DNA from: Planctomycetaceae bacterium
GTDB taxonomy: Bacteria; Planctomycetota; Planctomycetia; Pirellulales; Thermoguttaceae
NCBI GenBank assembly: GCA_031259095.1
Contig: JAIRLW010000479.1
Coordinates: 1 to 7,183 of the forward strand
DNA length: 7,183 nucleotides
Direction: 5' to 3'
The notes below the pieces were generated by a model. That model made no database searches and had not been told where the DNA came from. It saw only the letters and a list, made by a program, of their open reading frames with translations. Both the position numbers and the translations under genes were made by a program. Shown in pieces: positions 4,293 through 7,183 of the stretch (position 1 is the stretch's first letter; each line of letters starts with the position of its first letter).

Positions 4293-6740
4293 ATGATGAG
4301 TCGGTTTCTTACTTTTTTCTTTCTGGTTTTATTTTTTGATGCGGAATCTGTTTTCGGTTTTACGGAATCGGATATTCTGTTTTTGCGCGGACTTTCAGAC
4401 AGGAATTTGTTTGAGTCGGTTGAAATTTTCTGTAACGGAGAATTTCAGAATCCGAATAATTCGGCGGTACAGAAAACTATTTTAGCAACGGAACTTGTCC
4501 GATCCCGAACCCGACAACTGCTTCTTGCGGAACCGGTTCGGCGTTCCGAACTTCGCCGACAACTTAGTGAACTTGAAACGCAATTTCTTGGTTCACCCGA
4601 CGAGTTGACTCAACCGGAATTGTTACTCGCGCGAATTTCGCTGCAATTCCAATTTTCAGTTACGGAATATACGTTGGGCGATTGGCAACGACTTGAAGCA
4701 GAATTTCTTTCGGGAACTTCCCGCGATAATGCGTTACAGCAAGCGCGTACGACATTGCTTTATTCTCTCGAATGTTTTCAACATTGTACGGAACAACTCA
4801 AAAAGTTACGGCAGAAAACCGGACTCAATACCGATTCGTTATTTGAACGCCGATTCCTTATTTTGTTACGTTCTATTGGTTATCAAACGGGATTGGCTCA
4901 GATGTCGTTGGCGATTTCGTTTCCGGCGGGTGATGATCGGATATTCGGTTTGAACCGTGCGGTTAGTTTTTTAACGGAACTGGCGGCTCTTCCCATTGAT
5001 GATCCGATTATTTTCCGAAGCCGTATTGAACTCGCCACGTGTCATCGTCTTCTTGGCGATTACGATAAATGCAAGGAATTATTGTTGCGTTTACAGAATA
5101 CGGAATTGCCGACGGAACTCCGATTTCAAACGGAAGCGGAGTTGATACGATATTGGCTTGCGGTTGGAAATGTTGATGAGGCGGTCGGAAAAATCAAAGA
5201 AGATCATCCTGATTCGTCGGTTTATCCTGATTACGATTTGGCAAAACTGGAAATTCTTTTGGTTTTAAGCCGTCGGTTTCAGGATAAAGCCGAACAGCAA
5301 ACTGAAGTAAACCGAATGATTTTGGAACAGACACGGCGAATTGATCAGCAATTCGGAACTTATTGGAAACGTCGTGCCATGATGTTTTTGGGCAATTCAT
5401 ACTTTTCCGCCGGCGAAGGAATTGATGCTTCGTTACTGAAAATGCTTGCCGAAGATCAATTTCAAAACGGACAATTTACGGAAGCGGTTCGTTTTTTTGA
5501 ATTGGCGAGTCGCCGTGCGGAAATGGTCGGTAACAAAGAAGAAACATTTAATAATGCGGTTTCGGCGATTGCGGTTCTTGGCGAAGTTCTGAAACGTCTT
5601 GAAACGGTAACAATTTCCCATTCAGAACCGGCTAATACCAAAACGGAAATAACGTTATGCCGTCGTCAGATGATTGATTCGTTACGGAATATTTCGTTGC
5701 GTTTTCCTGAACATCCTGATGTTACCGAATTACATTTGAAAGCGGTTGATCTTGCGGCTCAAGCGGTTTTGGAAAAGGCGGCGCCGCTTGATGATTATCT
5801 TGCCTTGCTCAAGGAACATGCGGAACGTTGGACAAATTCGCCCAAGATTGCGTCTTTATTGTTTCGTGCGGCTGTTCTTCTGGAAAGTCAGGGGCAAGCG
5901 TCGAACGCATTATCGATGCTGGAAAAAATACCGAATCATTCCGCCATCGGACTTGATACGGTTAATACGGCAAAACGTTGTTTCAACGCCTTAACGGAAA
6001 CGGAATTACCGATTTCTGTTGCGGAATGGTTTGAACGGCGTTTACCGGTTGAGGGGAACGCGGGAACATGGAATGAAGCGGATGTTGTTTCAGTAATGTA
6101 TGCTGTTGAGCAACGGATTCAAGCCTTTGCTCGTGCCGCAAACAAAACGGAAGTTGCGGAAATTCCAAAAAAATCGGAACAATTACTTCGTAATGCGTTG
6201 CGGTATTTTCCTGAATTGAAACCGATAACAAAAATTCAACTTCAGGCAATGCTGGTTACCGTTTTAAACGATCTGGAACAAAAAGAAGAAGGCGCCGCGA
6301 TTTTGCGCGATTTGAACAGTCAACAGTTGGAAATGCTTCCGGCGACGGAAAAACGAGATTTTCTACGGGTTCAAATTCAACTTCTTGCGGAAACCGGCAA
6401 GGTTCAGGAAGCGGTTGATCTTCTGAAACAGCAATTGAAACAAAATCCGAATGATCTTCCATTCCTGATACTGTTAGCGGAAATTCTGACACGTCAAAAC
6501 GATTTTGGAACGCAAACCAAAGCGGTTGAACTCTGGACGCGGATTGCCAATCAATCGGGTAAAAACACGGAAACTTGGTGGTTATCGCGGGAGCGGATTA
6601 TTGATCTTTATTTCCGGCAAAACAAAATTACTGAAGCAAAAAAAGAATTTGAACTCCTTCGTCTGCTCTATCCCGAACTCGGCGGTACAGCCCGAAAATC
6701 ACGGATCGAAGCCAAATTCAACACATTAAAAAATAAATAA
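4293..6740 (+). CDS. Exported TPR-like (tetratricopeptide) repeat protein
   Basis: An 815-residue, mostly alpha-helical protein that probably acts outside the cytoplasm as a scaffold or assembly factor. The first 22 residues look like a signal peptide: MMSR, a Phe/Leu-rich core, then SVFG with likely cleavage after Gly22. This supports starting at the paired ATGs at 4293/4296. Helix-pair repeats are recognisable at about 238-270 (ELATCHRLLGDYDKCKELL), 386-412 (AEDQFQNGQFTEAVRFFELA), 518-545, 690-718 (LLAETGKVQEAVDLLKQQLK), 722-756 and 760-794 (LYFRQNKITEAKKEFELLRL). They carry the small-residue and EA patterns of TPRs but are degenerate. No catalytic motif or membrane segment beyond the signal is seen. 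There is no clear Shine-Dalgarno site. It lies 534 bases after the transglutaminase-like gene on the same strand, too far to assume an operon. The specific function and partner are unknown. Confidence 0.85.
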   Translation: MMSRFLTFFFLVLFFDAESVFGFTESDILFLRGLSDRNLFESVEIFCNGEFQNPNNSAVQKTILATELVRSRTRQLLLAEPVRRSELRRQLSELETQFLGSPDELTQPELLLARISLQFQFSVTEYTLGDWQRLEAEFLSGTSRDNALQQARTTLLYSLECFQHCTEQLKKLRQKTGLNTDSLFERRFLILLRSIGYQTGLAQMSLAISFPAGDDRIFGLNRAVSFLTELAALPIDDPIIFRSRIELATCHRLLGDYDKCKELLLRLQNTELPTELRFQTEAELIRYWLAVGNVDEAVGKIKEDHPDSSVYPDYDLAKLEILLVLSRRFQDKAEQQTEVNRMILEQTRRIDQQFGTYWKRRAMMFLGNSYFSAGEGIDASLLKMLAEDQFQNGQFTEAVRFFELASRRAEMVGNKEETFNNAVSAIAVLGEVLKRLETVTISHSEPANTKTEITLCRRQMIDSLRNISLRFPEHPDVTELHLKAVDLAAQAVLEKAAPLDDYLALLKEHAERWTNSPKIASLLFRAAVLLESQGQASNALSMLEKIPNHSAIGLDTVNTAKRCFNALTETELPISVAEWFERRLPVEGNAGTWNEADVVSVMYAVEQRIQAFARAANKTEVAEIPKKSEQLLRNALRYFPELKPITKIQLQAMLVTVLNDLEQKEEGAAILRDLNSQQLEMLPATEKRDFLRVQIQLLAETGKVQEAVDLLKQQLKQNPNDLPFLILLAEILTRQNDFGTQTKAVELWTRIANQSGKNTETWWLSRERIIDLYFRQNKITEAKKEFELLRLLYPELGGTARKSRIEAKFNTLKNK

Positions 6741-6835
6741 CCGTTCACGTAATGTTCTGTTTTTAATCGGCTGAAATTGATTAAAATAATTGTAATTATT
6801 CAGTAACAACTTCTTTTGTCCTATTTTTATTTTCA

Positions 6836-6904
6836 CTACGAAAAACACGAATATTCACGAAAGGATTGGATAATAATTTTCGTGTTCCTTCGCGTATTTT
6901 GTGG
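6836..6904. repeat. Imperfect inverted repeat of CACGAA/TTCGTG words
   Basis: CTACGAAAAACACGAATATT... at 6836-6862 matches the reverse complement of 6878-6904 at 19 of 27 positions, with several mismatches allowing G-U pairs. From general familiarity, CACGAA/TTCGTG-type inverted sequences recur in intergenic DNA of several bacteria; I cannot confirm copy number here. Confidence 0.55.
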
Positions 6905-6942
6905 TTATACTTTTTGTAGTCCTAAAATTATTTTTATATTTC

Positions 6943-6975
6943 TGTCCCGTTAGGGACAATATGTTGGTAGAAAAC
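6943..6975 (+). repeat. GTCCCGTTAGGGAC palindromic repeat, copy 1
   Basis: TGTCCC-GTTA-GGGACA (6943-6958) is a perfect 6-bp hairpin, followed by the tail ATATGTTGGTAGAAAA. A second copy starts 52 bases later. It looks like a short interspersed palindromic repeat. Confidence 0.7.
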
Positions 6976-6996
6976 GAAATTGATAAAACAAGACTC

Positions 6997-7025
6997 GTCC
7001 CGTTAGAGACAAAATGTTGGTGAAA
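6997..7025 (+). repeat. GTCCCGTTAGAGAC palindromic repeat, copy 2
   Basis: GTCCC-GTTA-GAGAC (6997-7010) carries one stem mismatch relative to copy 1 and is followed by a near-identical tail, AAAATGTTGGTGAAA. The shared tail beyond the hairpin shows common descent rather than chance palindromes. Confidence 0.7.
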
Positions 7026-7089
7026 TCAGGAAACAATAAGTAATTAGATAATGCACTTTCCTACAATCACAAACTACTTCTTGAAATAT

Positions 7090-7183
7090 TTTTTGTTTTT
7101 TACATTAGCCCCGATAGGGGCGTCAAGATTATAGCCCACCCCAACGGGGTGGGGTTAAGTTCCTCCCACCCCGACGCCCTGAA
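7090..7183 (+). repeat. Three-hairpin repeat unit, second forward copy (cut by window end)
   Basis: GCCCC-GATA-GGGGC (7108-7121), spacer GTCAAGATTATAG, CCCACCCC-AAC-GGGGTGGG (7135-7153) and the beginning of the third hairpin, GCCCTGAA (7176-7183). Similarity to the copy at 3825 extends upstream through a T-rich leader (7090-7107 against 3807-3824). The middle stem differs from the first copy by a paired change, T-A to C-G. Confidence 0.85.

Larger units (their letters stand above)
6741..7107. other. Intergenic spacer after the TPR-like gene
   Basis: AT-rich spacer without a credible gene. It holds a CACGAA-type inverted repeat, two copies of a GTCCCGTTAGGGAC repeat and the start of another hairpin unit. 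An AT-only stem AATAATT-GT-AATTATT lies at 6785-6800, but no GC-rich stem with a T-run follows the stop codon, so no standard terminator is seen. Confidence 0.75.

Noticed and set aside
6505..6729. Overlapping alternative-frame ORFs inside the two large genes
   Set aside because: They lie wholly inside well-supported genes, have no ribosome binding sites, and read as arginine- or lysine-rich out-of-frame translations without domains.
720..6740. Two-gene operon of the transglutaminase-like and TPR-like genes
   Set aside because: A 534-base spacer containing a repeat element and a promoter-like sequence separates them, so co-transcription is not supported by spacing.
6785..6800. AATAATT-GT-AATTATT stem as terminator of the TPR-like gene
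   Set aside because: The stem is AT-only with a two-base loop and no following T-run, which is expected by chance in this composition.
6943..7025. Possible two-repeat CRISPR array
   Set aside because: Only two imperfect repeats are present, the second with a changed stem base and tail, and no further unit follows at the same spacing. No cas gene is in the window.

Overview
The window looks like a piece of a low-GC bacterial chromosome, most plausibly a planctomycete or a relative in the PVC group. That assignment is inference. It rests on a large DUF3488/transglutaminase/DUF4129 membrane protein, a long secreted TPR-like protein, the lack of clear Shine-Dalgarno sites before both large genes, and abundant short GC-rich hairpin repeats in AT-rich spacers. 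No rRNA, tRNA or taxonomic marker gene is present.

Layout. Positions 1-90 hold the first 30 codons of a minus-strand gene with a textbook ribosome binding site and an 11-base C/G homopolymer inside the coding frame. Positions 104-719 are AT-rich spacer. They contain perfect palindromes, a possible 37-codon reading frame with an internal 11-codon repeat, a 9-base tandem repeat and a good sigma70-like promoter. Positions 720-3758 encode a 1012-residue TgpA-like membrane transglutaminase/protease homologue with an intact Cys-His-Asp triad. Positions 3759-4292 are a second spacer dominated by a large inverted-repeat element made of GC-rich hairpins. Positions 4293-6740 encode an 815-residue exported protein with TPR-like helical repeats. 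Positions 6741-7183 are a third spacer with three further repeat families, the last a new copy of the hairpin unit seen at 3825, cut by the window end.

How the parts relate. The two large genes point the same way, but a 534-base spacer with its own promoter-like sequence separates them, so they are probably separate transcription units. Both products act at or outside the cytoplasmic membrane, but the sequence does not link their functions. No defence system, prophage, integrase, transposase or CRISPR array is visible. The most unusual content is non-coding: the palindromic element at 3791-4074, whose hairpin stems show a compensatory base-pair change between copies, and the homopolymer in the left-edge gene.
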